NCBI GenBank assembly: GCA_031552845.1
Contig: JAVBMC010000012.1
Coordinates: forward strand, 1-43,131
From: JAVBMC01 sp031552845
GTDB taxonomy: Bacteria > Verrucomicrobiota > Kiritimatiellia > RFP12 > DVOR01
Direction: 5' to 3'
DNA length: 43,131 nt
The first letter of the stretch is position 1, and the number at the start of each line of letters is the position of its first letter. This document shows, piece by piece, positions 1-8,137 of this stretch. The notes under the pieces were generated by a model that was not told the DNA's origin, did not search any database, and was given only the letters and a program-made list of their open reading frames with translations. The position numbers and the translations under genes are program-made.

Positions 1-36
1 TTGCACGCCCGCCGGCACGGGGTTCGAAGCCCACGG

Positions 37-58
37 TGACGGGCTTGCAAGCCCGTCA
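37..58. repeat. Perfect 22-bp palindrome downstream of the nucleoside-hydrolase-like gene
   Basis: The two 11-base arms (TGACGGGCTTG and its complement) are directly abutting and perfectly complementary. It lies 24 bases beyond the stop of the minus-strand gene at 82-1185, so it may fold in the transcript end. No T-run follows on the minus strand, so a standard intrinsic terminator is not supported. It resembles the other GC-rich hairpin elements scattered through the spacers of this window. Confidence 0.6.
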
Positions 59-81
59 AGCGCACACACATAAGTGCCACC

Positions 82-1185
82 TCACTCAAATACCTTAAAT
101 AACTCCGCCACAGCCGCTCCCATCGCCGCCGGATAGACACCCGGCCTCGGCACCTGTAACAACTCCACTCTCGTCCCGCCTTGGGAACGCTTCCACGTCG
201 TCCGTCCATCCTGCGCACAACTCACCTCCGCCGACGTCATCTCAAACGCCAACGGCACATCCACCCCCTGCGCCGCATCTAAGATTTTTCCATCCTGCGA
301 CACCGTCAACCCCGCCACCGCAAACAAACTCGCCGTCGACCACATCCCACGCCGTTCCCCCAGCACCTTCTGCCAGCCCTCTCCCTCCGGCATCTGCTTC
401 ATTGCCCGCAGCCACTTCGGCTCCGACGACTTCCCGAACATATACGCAAAATAATTCGCCAGCCCCGGCTTCACGCCCTCCAGCACCACCCGATGCGGCA
501 GCCAATAAAACGACCCATCCTCCCCACTCGCCCGCTGTTCCGTCTCATGCCAACACGGAAACCAAAACAACTTGCACGGCAGAGAGAACAACTCCGCATA
601 CCCCGCCGGATCCAGCTTCACATTAAACTCCAACGTCCGCTTCTCATTATCATGCGTCGATCCGCTGTTCAAATACACCCCCGCGCACTTCGCCCGAAAC
701 AACTCCGGCTCCGCCCGCGCTGCCAGCGCAATACTCGCCGCCGACCCCACACACACAATCGCCACCGGCTGCTCCGACTTCCGTAATACATCCACAATCA
801 GCCGCACGCCTGCTCCATCGCCCCAAGCCAACGGCTCCTCCTTCGGACACTCCCCTGCACGCTTCGACGACCCAATCGCCGCCGGCACCGACAGTCCCGA
901 CAGATAATTCATCTGCGCCACCGCCACCATCGCCGGATCCCCCGGACGGAAGTTCGGCGGATAATCCATCACAATCCCCTTCAGATCCACGAACCCCGCC
1001 TTCGCCAGCGCAAACACGCAAGCCAAGTCAAAATGATCATCCGGATCCCCATGCGGATGGAACAAATCCGTCGTATACACCACCGGCACCGCCGCGCGCG
1101 GCTTCGGGAGCTGCGCCTGCGCGCACGCTCCCCAAACCCAACCACACACCATGCCCACAACCAAGGCGCGAGTCGTAATATTCAT
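82..1185 (-). CDS. Exported nucleoside hydrolase-like protein (IUNH fold)
   Basis: 367 aa. Residues 1-24 form a Sec signal peptide (MNITTRALVVGMVCGWVWG, cut near AQAQ). The mature start carries TTDLFHPHGDPDDHFDLA, a variant of the Asp-rich calcium-binding motif of inosine/uridine-preferring nucleoside hydrolases, and a later LEFNVKLDPAGYAELF matches the family's EFN...DP segment. Family members hydrolyse N-ribosidic bonds; here the spacing of the Asp cluster is unusual and the substrate is unknown. Its ATG lies one base after the TGA of the upstream reading frame (TGATATG) with no clear Shine-Dalgarno, so translation is probably coupled. It is the last gene of an apparent operon with a GH5 enzyme and a beta-strand-repeat protein, which suggests a role in periplasmic or surface degradation of glycosidic compounds. 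Family placement is fairly secure, activity is not. Confidence 0.75.
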   Translation of the reverse strand: MNITTRALVVGMVCGWVWGACAQAQLPKPRAAVPVVYTTDLFHPHGDPDDHFDLACVFALAKAGFVDLKGIVMDYPPNFRPGDPAMVAVAQMNYLSGLSVPAAIGSSKRAGECPKEEPLAWGDGAGVRLIVDVLRKSEQPVAIVCVGSAASIALAARAEPELFRAKCAGVYLNSGSTHDNEKRTLEFNVKLDPAGYAELFSLPCKLFWFPCWHETEQRASGEDGSFYWLPHRVVLEGVKPGLANYFAYMFGKSSEPKWLRAMKQMPEGEGWQKVLGERRGMWSTASLFAVAGLTVSQDGKILDAAQGVDVPLAFEMTSAEVSCAQDGRTTWKRSQGGTRVELLQVPRPGVYPAAMGAAVAELFKVFE

Positions 1186-1186
1186 A

Positions 1187-1984
1187 TCAATACACCATCA
1201 ACCGTAACGCCTTGTCAAAACTCTTAACACCCGTCAAGACGACAGATTTTCCATCAGCCCCAGGCTTCACGCTCGCCTCAGACACATCCAACAGCTTCGG
1301 CGTAGAGGTGCTAATCTCCCACCGCGCAGGATCGAAGTTATTCAACGTCCCCGTTGTCTCAAGAATCACATACTCCTTCGACAGGCGCACATTATCCTCC
1401 TTGCTCACCCCCACCACATCCAGCAACATCTTCCCTGCGGTTGGCAGAGTAATCGTCGTGGTGCTGCTAAACTTATCGCCTTCATTGTCGCGCACCTTGA
1501 TCCGCAAACCGCTATCCGCTACCAACGTCACGGCACTGCTTCCAGACAACGTTCCAACGGTGGTCTTACTCCCCGGTGCCAACCAAGAACCAGCGGACAT
1601 GGTCGGTGATTTTGTGATTACTCCAAAACCGCCCAACGTTCCGCCAGACTCCACCTTCAGCGAAGAAGTAGGCACTCCATTCGTGCCAATCAAACAGCTG
1701 CCAGAGCCCCGAACAGTTATTCCGCCACGCATAGCATTATCGATAACCATAGTGCCACCACTAACAGCCAACTCTGCCCCGCCAAAGCGCGCCAAATCTT
1801 CCCCTCTGAATGTCACGGTGCCGCTTCCCTCCTGAACAATCCGAAACATGCCGGACAGGTTGCCATGAAATACACGATCGCTCGGTCCATCAAAGATTAG
1901 ATACTGATCCTTATAGAAGCGCCATGAAGTGATTGTAATGGCCAATATCATCCCGCCCTGACAAACGCAGAGAGGAGTCGCCAA
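1187..1984 (-). CDS. 3' part of frameshifted autotransporter-associated beta-strand-repeat protein
   Basis: This reading frame (265 codons from a TTG at 1984) continues the product of the 1911-3479 frame after a one-base shift. The protein text from about residue 20 on (FDGPSDRVFHGNLSG, SGTVTFRGEDLARF, GGTMVIDNAM, SLKVESGGTLGGFGVI) is the classic pattern of autotransporter-associated beta-strand repeats: Gly/Ser/Thr-rich parallel beta-helix rungs. No signal peptide or ribosome-binding site precedes the TTG, so it is unlikely to be an independent gene. The C-terminus ends in LRLMVY without a PEP-CTERM or autotransporter barrel. It overlaps the upstream frame by 74 bases and ends one base before the ATG of the nucleoside-hydrolase-like gene. 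Confidence 0.7.
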   Translation of the reverse strand: MATPLCVCQGGMILAITITSWRFYKDQYLIFDGPSDRVFHGNLSGMFRIVQEGSGTVTFRGEDLARFGGAELAVSGGTMVIDNAMRGGITVRGSGSCLIGTNGVPTSSLKVESGGTLGGFGVITKSPTMSAGSWLAPGSKTTVGTLSGSSAVTLVADSGLRIKVRDNEGDKFSSTTTITLPTAGKMLLDVVGVSKEDNVRLSKEYVILETTGTLNNFDPARWEISTSTPKLLDVSEASVKPGADGKSVVLTGVKSFDKALRLMVY

Positions 1985-3479
1985 CGGGCAACATCAAGTT
2001 AGGATATGTCACGGATGAACCGACCGGCTTTTCCCATGCCAACGCCACACTAATCTCATTAGTTGGACTACGCCCGGCATTCGGCAATATAATCACGTCG
2101 TCACCACCAAAAACTAAACGCCCGGCATTACCATCTATTGTTTGCATTCCGCCGCCATTACCGCCAAGGTGCAACGCTCCCGACTTTATAAAGAGGTCAT
2201 AGTCACCCAACGATAAGACGTGCTTTTTGTTCTTATCAAGGCGCAAAGCCCATGTCGTCACGTTCCCTGTCAAGGCGAGAGTCTCTGCAGTCATTTTATA
2301 AACCACCTCATCGCTTCCACCCACAGATGGCAACTCCACATCATCCAGCTTGGGCACAAGTAAGCCATCCTCATCGACTTGGGAGAAAGCAGGCTCAGAA
2401 CTTACACGAGCCACCGTACACCACGGTTGCCACATCCCATTGACATTCACTGCATCTTGAATATAGACGCGTGAATTTGCATTCGTTTGAACAACGAGGA
2501 ACGTACATGGATTGCGAATGACCGTTCCAACAACCAAATCTGTTGTTTGTCGGGTGGGTGTCGCATCGTTAAGAATCAGTGCTAATGAAGAATCGCGGAG
2601 TTCAATTGCCTCAATCTCCTGCCGGACGGGCGCATCCGTATTACCTCTGAAGTAGAAGTGCCCGCCACCGCGTTCCGCACCAATACGAGTTTCAGCAGGC
2701 AGCCGATCATTCAACGCCTCTGCATCATTATCAACGAAAATACGGCACTTGTAGTCAGAATTGACATAGGACGTCCAACCACTGTGAGATACATACAGCC
2801 CCACAGCTCCAGCAAACTTGCCATTCGCCTCATACTTTACAATCCCCGTTTCATTCGTATACGTAAATGATGCCGGGACACCAAAATTTGCGGTCTGCAA
2901 TTGAGTAGAAAACTCTCCACCTATATTGATGGTGCCTAACGCCGCAAACAACACATAGTAAGTAGATGCCTCCAACGACAAACTATACCCATTGCCTTCA
3001 TCGCTCACACTACCGCCAACCCATAAGGCGCATTTGCTGCCAGTCGGCACTCCCCATGTTGCATTTGCACCAATGATAACATCGCACATCAAGTAGGTGT
3101 ACAAACCTCGACTACTTGTCGAACCGCTACTCTGAATAGTCCCCGACATGATCTTTAAGGAATACTCTCCCTCACCATCCACAATGAGGAAGTTTCCGTC
3201 GACGCCTGTATTGCGCAAACCAAGGATATTCACCGTACGGTTAGCGCCAAGGCGTACCCGGTTACCAGTCAGCGTGGCAGTAGTCGCGGCCATCGCTGTC
3301 GGCACTAAAACAGCCATGTCAGCCTCTCCTGGCACGCCAATAATTTTGGCCGCACTATTCGTCCAATTCTCCGGATTACCCCACTCATTATCGCCGCCCT
3401 TACCCGTCCAAACAAAGTCCGCGCCATAACAAGTGGCGACGACCAAACATGTCAACCCGATATATGCCAACTTATCCAT
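1911..3479 (-). CDS. 5' part of secreted beta-strand-repeat protein, frameshifted near its end
   Basis: Start chosen at ATG 3479, seven bases after AAGGAG; a GTG at 3485 is too close to that site. The signal peptide is MDKLAYIGLTCLVVATCYG, followed by ADFVWTGKGGDNEWGNPENWT, a typical opening of large surface beta-helix proteins in PVC bacteria. The rest is low-complexity Thr/Gly/Asn/Val rungs. The frame ends at 1911 in an out-of-frame tail (HYNHFMALL), whereas the +1 frame carries on with good repeat sequence for another 240 residues. The total span 1187-3479 is 2293 bases, that is 3n+1, as expected for one extra base somewhere in about 1925-1965. Probably a surface-exposed structural or adhesive protein; whether it is a true pseudogene or a sequencing error cannot be told here. 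Confidence 0.75.
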   Translation of the reverse strand: MDKLAYIGLTCLVVATCYGADFVWTGKGGDNEWGNPENWTNSAAKIIGVPGEADMAVLVPTAMAATTATLTGNRVRLGANRTVNILGLRNTGVDGNFLIVDGEGEYSLKIMSGTIQSSGSTSSRGLYTYLMCDVIIGANATWGVPTGSKCALWVGGSVSDEGNGYSLSLEASTYYVLFAALGTINIGGEFSTQLQTANFGVPASFTYTNETGIVKYEANGKFAGAVGLYVSHSGWTSYVNSDYKCRIFVDNDAEALNDRLPAETRIGAERGGGHFYFRGNTDAPVRQEIEAIELRDSSLALILNDATPTRQTTDLVVGTVIRNPCTFLVVQTNANSRVYIQDAVNVNGMWQPWCTVARVSSEPAFSQVDEDGLLVPKLDDVELPSVGGSDEVVYKMTAETLALTGNVTTWALRLDKNKKHVLSLGDYDLFIKSGALHLGGNGGGMQTIDGNAGRLVFGGDDVIILPNAGRSPTNEISVALAWEKPVGSSVTYPNLMLPVGDSSLRLSGRDDIGHYNHFMALL

Positions 3480-3493
3480 ACTCACTCTCCTTG

Positions 3494-5080
3494 TTACCGC
3501 ATCTTCTTCATCTCAAACTGCTTGCCATGCAGCGCATCCTTCACGAACGCGCCCCAATAATCCGTCGGAGCATACGTCCAATCCTTCAGGATGCACGGCC
3601 CCGCTGAGGGATGGAAGCTCCACCCCGTCCAATTCAGCTTATACTTCTGGATGCACCCCAAGAAGTCCGGCACCCACGTTGCAGGACGCTCCCGGCTCTC
3701 ATTCTCAAACGGCATCGCCTTCGGCTGCGCGCCGCACTCGCCCACCAAGATCGGATACTTCTCGGCCACATCCAAGAACGCCTTCTGCCACCCGCGCTTC
3801 CACGGATACACATGCGTCTCATACATGATGCCATTCCCATCCCTCGAATCCTGCAGGGCAAACCCCTCCAACACCCCCTCCAGCCGATACGCAAAGTCCA
3901 GCGCCCCGATCGACAGAATATTCCGCGCCCCCAGCTTACGGATCCGCTCCACCAACTCCTGCTCGCCCACCGCATAAAACGCCCGCAGCGGTGTCACATC
4001 CTCCATCGCCACCCCCGGCTTCTTCTTCGGCTTATCCGTCACCCAGCCCCCATTACGCCACACCTCCCAATCAATCCCATGCGGCTCATTCAACAACCCA
4101 AAGATCACCCCCGGATGGTTCCCATACCGCGTCGCCACATCCACCCAAAAGCTCACATGCTTCGGCTCCACCGCCCGATACTCATGCAAATCCAACACCA
4201 CATACTTCCCCTGCCGCTGCACATAATCCACCACCGCATCCACCAAAGCCCGACACTTCTCCCCTCCATCATGCTGCCACGGCCCCCGCCCAAACCAAAA
4301 CTTACTCCCCAACGCCAACCGCACCACATTCGCATTCCAATCCGTCACCGCATTCGTCACCGACTCCATGATATGCTCACCCTGCGGCAGCCACTCCATC
4401 GACGGCACCGCCAGCCCCTGCAGCCAAACCTCCTGCCCGCCCGCCTTCGTCACCAAGCGGTTCCCCTTCACCACCAGCTCCTTCGACACATACTCCTTAA
4501 ATACAGGCAACGGCTTCGAGCGCTCAAACCCAACGAACTCCACCTCCTCCGCCGCAATCACCTTCACCGACACATCATCCAAATCAAACGTCCCCTTCGC
4601 CGTCTTAAAATGACACCCCATCACCTCCAACACCGCCGCATCCGGTGCCACCACAAACCCATACTCAAACTTAACCCACTCCCCCTTGCTGCTCCCCTTA
4701 AACGCCGGAATCGGCAACTTCCCCCAAGCCTTCGCCCCCTTCTCATCCTTCAAATGCAAGATAAACCGCGCATCATGATACTTCTCCGCGCCCACCTCCA
4801 CATCCTCAAACCTCACCCGCCCCGAAAACAACAACCCCCTCGTCCCCTTCGGCACCGCCACCTTCTGAAACACCTTCGGCATCTGCTCCGGCCCCTCCGA
4901 CACCAACCGCACAAACCGATTCCCATTCTCCTCCAACACCTTCCCCGACGCATCCAAACTCCACCCTGCCGGCTTTCCATCCTTCACAGACTCAAACCCG
5001 CCATTCACCAACAACTCACCACGTGCAACTCCCGCCACACACGCCACAGCTACCACCAACCCGCACGCCCAACGCACCAT
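3494..5080 (-). CDS. Secreted glycoside hydrolase family 5 (cellulase-like) with N-terminal carbohydrate-binding-like domain
   Basis: 528 aa from ATG 5080, which has GGAGG five bases upstream; an in-frame start 14 codons earlier would put extra residues before the signal peptide and is disfavoured. Residues 1-21 are a signal peptide. Residues about 22-180 look like a CBM4/9-type jelly roll (opening LLVNGGFES, ending FDLDDVSVKV). Residues about 205-510 are a GH5 TIM barrel: LLNEP gives the acid/base Glu332, YETHVYPW is the conserved His/Tyr strand, and ILVGECG gives the nucleophile Glu448. The enzyme should retain configuration and cut beta-linked glucans or mannans; substrate cannot be told from sequence. 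It is the first gene of the operon that runs to position 82, and its stop is only 14 bases from the next ATG. Confidence 0.88.
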   Translation of the reverse strand: MVRWACGLVVAVACVAGVARGELLVNGGFESVKDGKPAGWSLDASGKVLEENGNRFVRLVSEGPEQMPKVFQKVAVPKGTRGLLFSGRVRFEDVEVGAEKYHDARFILHLKDEKGAKAWGKLPIPAFKGSSKGEWVKFEYGFVVAPDAAVLEVMGCHFKTAKGTFDLDDVSVKVIAAEEVEFVGFERSKPLPVFKEYVSKELVVKGNRLVTKAGGQEVWLQGLAVPSMEWLPQGEHIMESVTNAVTDWNANVVRLALGSKFWFGRGPWQHDGGEKCRALVDAVVDYVQRQGKYVVLDLHEYRAVEPKHVSFWVDVATRYGNHPGVIFGLLNEPHGIDWEVWRNGGWVTDKPKKKPGVAMEDVTPLRAFYAVGEQELVERIRKLGARNILSIGALDFAYRLEGVLEGFALQDSRDGNGIMYETHVYPWKRGWQKAFLDVAEKYPILVGECGAQPKAMPFENESRERPATWVPDFLGCIQKYKLNWTGWSFHPSAGPCILKDWTYAPTDYWGAFVKDALHGKQFEMKKMR

Positions 5081-5415
5081 AGAAACCTCCACCCCATAAA
5101 AACCAAACACACACTCACTCACACAAACTTATACGACTATACCATACCTCCTCCGTCAATGCAACCCATAAAACCAACTTTCACCCATGGAAATTCCACC
5201 ATCCCCATCGCGTCAGCGTCCCCACCGGCATTGTGTGCCTCAGCAGGTAGGGCATAAAGGTGTCCGTGGCACTTCGCCAAGCGCACTGCCCCGCGTTTAG
5301 CCGTGTGTGATAATGTAGGGCACCTCTAATAATGGTTGTCTCCAACAGATAGGGCGGTTTCGCCGAAATCGCCGCATCGCGTTTAGCCCCCCCCACACAC
5401 AATTATTACCCCACA

Positions 5416-5444
5416 CGGCGCGCTCGGCGAGCCCGCCCTACCTG
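5416..5444 (-). repeat. Dispersed hairpin element, copy 1 (GTAGGGCG...CGCC)
   Basis: On the minus strand it reads GTAGGGCGGGCTCGCCGAGC then GCGCC, an imperfect stem-loop centred on CTCGCCGAG. The copy on the plus strand at 16911-16937 shares GTAGGGCG-GCTCGCCGA and the closing CGCC. Both copies are flanked within about 200 bases by the phrase GTTGACGCACA, which suggests a larger mosaic repeat. Confidence 0.55.
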
Positions 5445-5499
5445 TTGACGCACACAGCACGAGTCCCCCGCATTGCGTTGTCTTCTCACCCTCTCTCCT

Positions 5500-5533
5500 C
5501 TCCGCGACTCCGCGTCTCCGTGAGAGCTTCTTT
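5500..5533 (+). repeat. C-rich dispersed repeat, copy 1 (CTCCGCG-type)
   Basis: Three imperfect CTCCGCG(N) units followed by GTGAGAGCTT and a pyrimidine-rich tail. A second copy lies at 6030-6061 and differs at only a few positions. Tandem CTCCGCG/CTCTGCG phrases of this kind are known as intergenic repeats in several environmental bacterial phyla. Confidence 0.6.
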
Positions 5534-5968
5534 CCTCCTCTCCCCCTTCCTCCTCCCTAACGAACTCCTTCTCCTCATCAAAACGCCCCTTCGCCGTCTT
5601 TTCTCAAAAACAACCCCCATTCACCGCACTCATCCACCACTTAACAACTTTTCTCACCTCTCTCATAAAACGCATCCTTGGTAGGCACGACGCCCGCTCC
5701 TTCCTTGCACAGGGTCCGTGAGGCTGATACCTCAGGGACCGTGAGACTGCAACCACACACACCCGTACATACCAGCCACACACCATGAGGTATAAGCCAC
5801 GCACACCCGATTCCTCCAAGGCACGACACCCATATACTACACCAACTCACTCATTCACAAAGCATTAACGAATACCCCATCCAAAAGCCCACACACCGCC
5901 CCCAAAAACTCCCCCGCCTCACGAAAGGCACCAACTCCACCACGCCACCCACCCCCCACAAAAAACGC

Positions 5969-5997
5969 TTGACACACAATCCCACACATGATACACT
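5969..5997 (+). promoter_or_regulatory. Sigma70-type promoter for the PQQ-propeller gene
   Basis: TTGACA at 5969-5974, a 17-base spacer, then TACACT at 5992-5997. The -35 is a perfect consensus and the -10 matches 4 of 6. It predicts a start near 6004 and a 5' leader of about 150 bases that contains the C-rich repeat at 6030-6061. Nothing else in the spacer offers a comparable pair. Confidence 0.55.
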
Positions 5998-6029
5998 CTT
6001 CTGGTTTAGCCCATCCTCCCTCCCCCACC

Positions 6030-6061
6030 CTCCGCGGCTCCGCGCCTCCGCGAGAGCTTTT
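6030..6061 (+). repeat. C-rich dispersed repeat, copy 2, inside a probable 5' leader
   Basis: CTCCGCGGCTCCGCGCCTCC followed by GCGAGAGCTTTT and C-rich sequence; near-identical to 5500-5533. It falls between the promoter at 5969-5997 and the ATG at 6158, so it would be transcribed as part of the untranslated leader. Confidence 0.6.
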
Positions 6062-6157
6062 CCCCTACCCCTCCCCTCTTATAAGCTTGTCTTTACCCCT
6101 CCACTATGCCATAATCTCCGCCGAACTGTGCAGCAAGACAAAACGCAAGGAAACACC

Positions 6158-7402
6158 ATGCAAAACAGCTCCGCCATCACCCTCCTCGCCCTCCTCACCC
6201 TCACCGCCGCCACCCTCACCGCCGCCGATTGGCCCAACTGGCGCGGTCCCAACCGCGACCTCATCTGCACCGAAACCGGCCTGCTCAAACAATGGCCCGA
6301 AGACGGCCCGCCCCTCCTCTGGCAAGCCGAACTCCCCGCCTCCGGCTACTCCACCCCCGCCATCCTCGGCAACAAACTCTACATCACCGGCAGCACCGGC
6401 GACAAAAAGGCCCGCCGCGGCATCCTCAGCTGCCTCGATAAAACCACCGGCAAAATCCTCTGGTCCCAAGACTACGGCTCTGAGTGGGGCGAAAGCTTCG
6501 AAATGGCCCGCACCACCCCCACCCTCCACAACGGCAAAGTTTACGTCATGAGCGGTACCGGCGTGCTCGCCTGCCTCGACGCTGCCGACGGCAAGATCCT
6601 CTGGTCCCTCGACACCGCCGAAAAATACGGCCGCCAAAACGCCACCTGGGGCTATGCCGAATCTCCCTACATCTACGACGGCAAAGTCATCGCCACCCCC
6701 GGCGGCACCACCGCCAGCATCGTCGCGCTCAACTCCGACACCGGCAAAGAAATCTGGAAAACCTTCATCGGCAAACAAGCCGCCAGCTACTGCACCCCCA
6801 CCCTCGGCACCCTCGACGGCAAACAACAGCTCATCACCTTCTTCCAAAACTGCGTCACCGGCTTCGACCCCAAGACCGGCACAAAACTCTGGAGCTACGA
6901 CTACAAAAACAAACACTCCGTCCACCCCAATCCCCCCCTCATCGTCGGCCCCAACCAACTCTACCTCACCTCCGGCTACGGCTACGGCAGCCACTGCCTT
7001 GAAATCAAGAACAACACCCCCAAACTCCTCTGGGAAAACAAAACCGACAACCACTTCCAAGGCGCCGCCCTGCGCGACGGCATCATTTACACCTGCGGCT
7101 CCCGTCCCGGCGGCATCGCCCTGCTCAACCCCAAAGACGGCTCCGTGATCGACAACATCAAAGAAGCCGGCAAAGCCACCTACATCCTCATTCCCGGCGG
7201 CCTCATCAGCTACAGCGAAAAAGACGGCGCCGTCCGCCTTTGCTCCGTCGACTCCAAAGGTGCCTGCAAAGTCGTCTCCGAATTCAAACTCCCCTACGGC
7301 GAACACCAACACTGGTCCAGCCCCATCGTAGTCGATGGCGTCCTCTACATCCGCCACGGTGCCGCCATCGGCGCCTACCAAGTCAAGCTTGCCGACAAAT
7401 AG
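6158..7402 (+). CDS. Exported PQQ-like beta-propeller repeat protein
   Basis: 414 aa. The ATG at 6158 has AAGGA upstream and begins the signal peptide MQNSSAITLLALLTLTAATL; the longer open frame upstream covers leader repeats. The mature protein opens with WPNWRGPNRD, a hallmark of the PQQ-like beta-propeller proteins common in planctomycetes and verrucomicrobia. At least five propeller blades are visible by their Asp-xx-Thr/Asp-Gly-Lys-xx-Leu/Ile-Trp ends (LDKTTGKILW, LDAADGKILW, LNSDTGKEIW, FDPKTGTKLW). The fold is shared with BamB and quinoprotein dehydrogenases, but no c-type haem site or clear catalytic calcium/PQQ residues are seen, so this is probably a periplasmic scaffold or binding protein. 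rdgB follows after four bases, so the two are likely cotranscribed. Confidence 0.85.
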   Translation: MQNSSAITLLALLTLTAATLTAADWPNWRGPNRDLICTETGLLKQWPEDGPPLLWQAELPASGYSTPAILGNKLYITGSTGDKKARRGILSCLDKTTGKILWSQDYGSEWGESFEMARTTPTLHNGKVYVMSGTGVLACLDAADGKILWSLDTAEKYGRQNATWGYAESPYIYDGKVIATPGGTTASIVALNSDTGKEIWKTFIGKQAASYCTPTLGTLDGKQQLITFFQNCVTGFDPKTGTKLWSYDYKNKHSVHPNPPLIVGPNQLYLTSGYGYGSHCLEIKNNTPKLLWENKTDNHFQGAALRDGIIYTCGSRPGGIALLNPKDGSVIDNIKEAGKATYILIPGGLISYSEKDGAVRLCSVDSKGACKVVSEFKLPYGEHQHWSSPIVVDGVLYIRHGAAIGAYQVKLADK

Positions 7403-7406
7403 AGCC

Positions 7407-8012
7407 ATGCAGCTCCTCATCGCCACCGGCAACGCCCACAAGCTGGAAGAAATCCGCACCATCCTCGGTGTGGATATTCAGCTTCTCAGCCTCAAAGACT
7501 TCCCCCCGCTGCCCGAGCCGATTGAGGACGGCAAAACCTTTGAAGAGAACGCCCTCATCAAAGCCACCGCCTACGCCGCCACCCTCGGCGTCTCCACTCT
7601 CGCCGACGACTCCGGCCTCCAAGTCGACGCGTTAGACGGCGCCCCCGGCGTCCACTCCGCCCGCTACGCCGGCACCCACGGCGACACCCCCGCCAACAAC
7701 GCCAAACTCCTCGCCAACCTCCAAGGCCAAACCAACCGCACCGCCCGCTTCCGCTGCGCCATCGCCATCGCCCACCCCGACGGCACCACCCAAATCGCCA
7801 GCGGTGCCTGCGAAGGCCGCATCATCGAAGCCCCGCGCGGCGACGCCGGCTTCGGCTACGACCCCCTCTTCATCCCCAACGGCTACGACCAAACCTTCGC
7901 CCAACTCCCCGCTGACGTCAAAAACCAACTCAGCCACCGCGGCACCGCCCTACGCAAACTCGCCCCACTCCTCCCCCACTTTCTAGGCGTTGCAGGCAAC
8001 AGCTGCAAGTAA
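7407..8012 (+). CDS. rdgB: XTP/dITP diphosphatase (RdgB/HAM1 family)
   Basis: 201 aa, the usual length for this family. The start at 7407 gives the canonical N-terminus MQLLIATGNAHKLEEI; the TGNxxK motif binds the nucleotide phosphates. DDSGLQVDALDGAPGVHSAR around residues 70-90 is the family's second signature, with the metal-binding Asp pair, and GFGYDPLF is the purine-binding loop. The enzyme hydrolyses non-canonical purine triphosphates such as ITP and XTP to the monophosphate and so keeps them out of DNA and RNA. It sits four bases after the propeller gene and its stop codon falls inside the left arm of the large inverted repeat at 8011-8137. Confidence 0.96.
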   Translation: MQLLIATGNAHKLEEIRTILGVDIQLLSLKDFPPLPEPIEDGKTFEENALIKATAYAATLGVSTLADDSGLQVDALDGAPGVHSARYAGTHGDTPANNAKLLANLQGQTNRTARFRCAIAIAHPDGTTQIASGACEGRIIEAPRGDAGFGYDPLFIPNGYDQTFAQLPADVKNQLSHRGTALRKLAPLLPHFLGVAGNSCK

Positions 8013-8137
8013 TAAGCAAGAAGTAATAGGTAATAAGTTCCAACACCTATTCCTCCCTGGGAGCGCCGGCGTCCCCGCCGGCACGTGTGCGTCAGCCCCT
8101 CCCCTTATTACTTATTACCTATTACTTATTCCTTATT
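8011..8137. repeat. Composite inverted repeat with nested GC hairpin
   Basis: The arms 8021-8037 (AAGTAATAGGTAATAAG) and 8111-8127 are perfectly complementary over 17 bases and extend outward to about 27 bases (8011-8037, 8111-8137) with two mismatches. The loop of 73 bases contains the GC-rich hairpin at 8057-8083. The left arm overlaps the rdgB stop codon; the right arm abuts a possible promoter for the next gene. It could act as an RNA structure ending the rdgB message, but its make-up is that of a mobile or mosaic intergenic repeat. Confidence 0.75.
8057..8083. repeat. GC-rich hairpin element, copy 1 (27 bp identical to 42570-42596)
   Basis: Begins CTGGGAGC and contains GCCGGCG-TCCCC-GCCGGC, a short stem with a CCC loop. 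The whole 27-base stretch is identical at 42570-42596, more than 34 kb away, while flanks differ. Exact conservation outside any gene points to a dispersed repeat family of the genome. Confidence 0.7.

Larger units (their letters stand above)
5081..5968. other. Repeat-rich spacer between divergent transcription units
   Basis: No convincing gene. It holds several hairpins: GGCG-type at about 5361-5381, the palindromic element at 5416-5444, and a stem of GGTCC/GGACC with TGAGG/CCTCA at 5713-5740. The motif CGCGTTTAGCC occurs twice (near 5293 and 5376), and one copy of a C-rich repeat sits at 5500-5533. The short open frames here are C-rich shadows with no ribosome-binding sites. The minus-strand promoter of the GH5 operon should lie in about 5110-5170; a TTGACG is visible there but its spacing to TATAAG is poor. 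Confidence 0.6.

Noticed and set aside
1911..1984. Programmed ribosomal frameshift in the beta-strand-repeat protein
   Set aside because: No recognised slippery heptamer or downstream structure was seen; a plain indel explains the shift.
3611..5257. Long plus-strand open frame (548 codons) over the GH5 gene
   Set aside because: Arg/Pro/His/Leu-rich shadow of the GH5 gene; it arises because the + strand is C-rich and has few stop codons. No ribosome site or family.
6104..7462. Long minus-strand open frame (452 codons) opposite the propeller gene
   Set aside because: Gly/Val/Ala/Asp/Glu-rich mirror of a C-biased coding region. The plus-strand protein has signal peptide, promoter and repeats.
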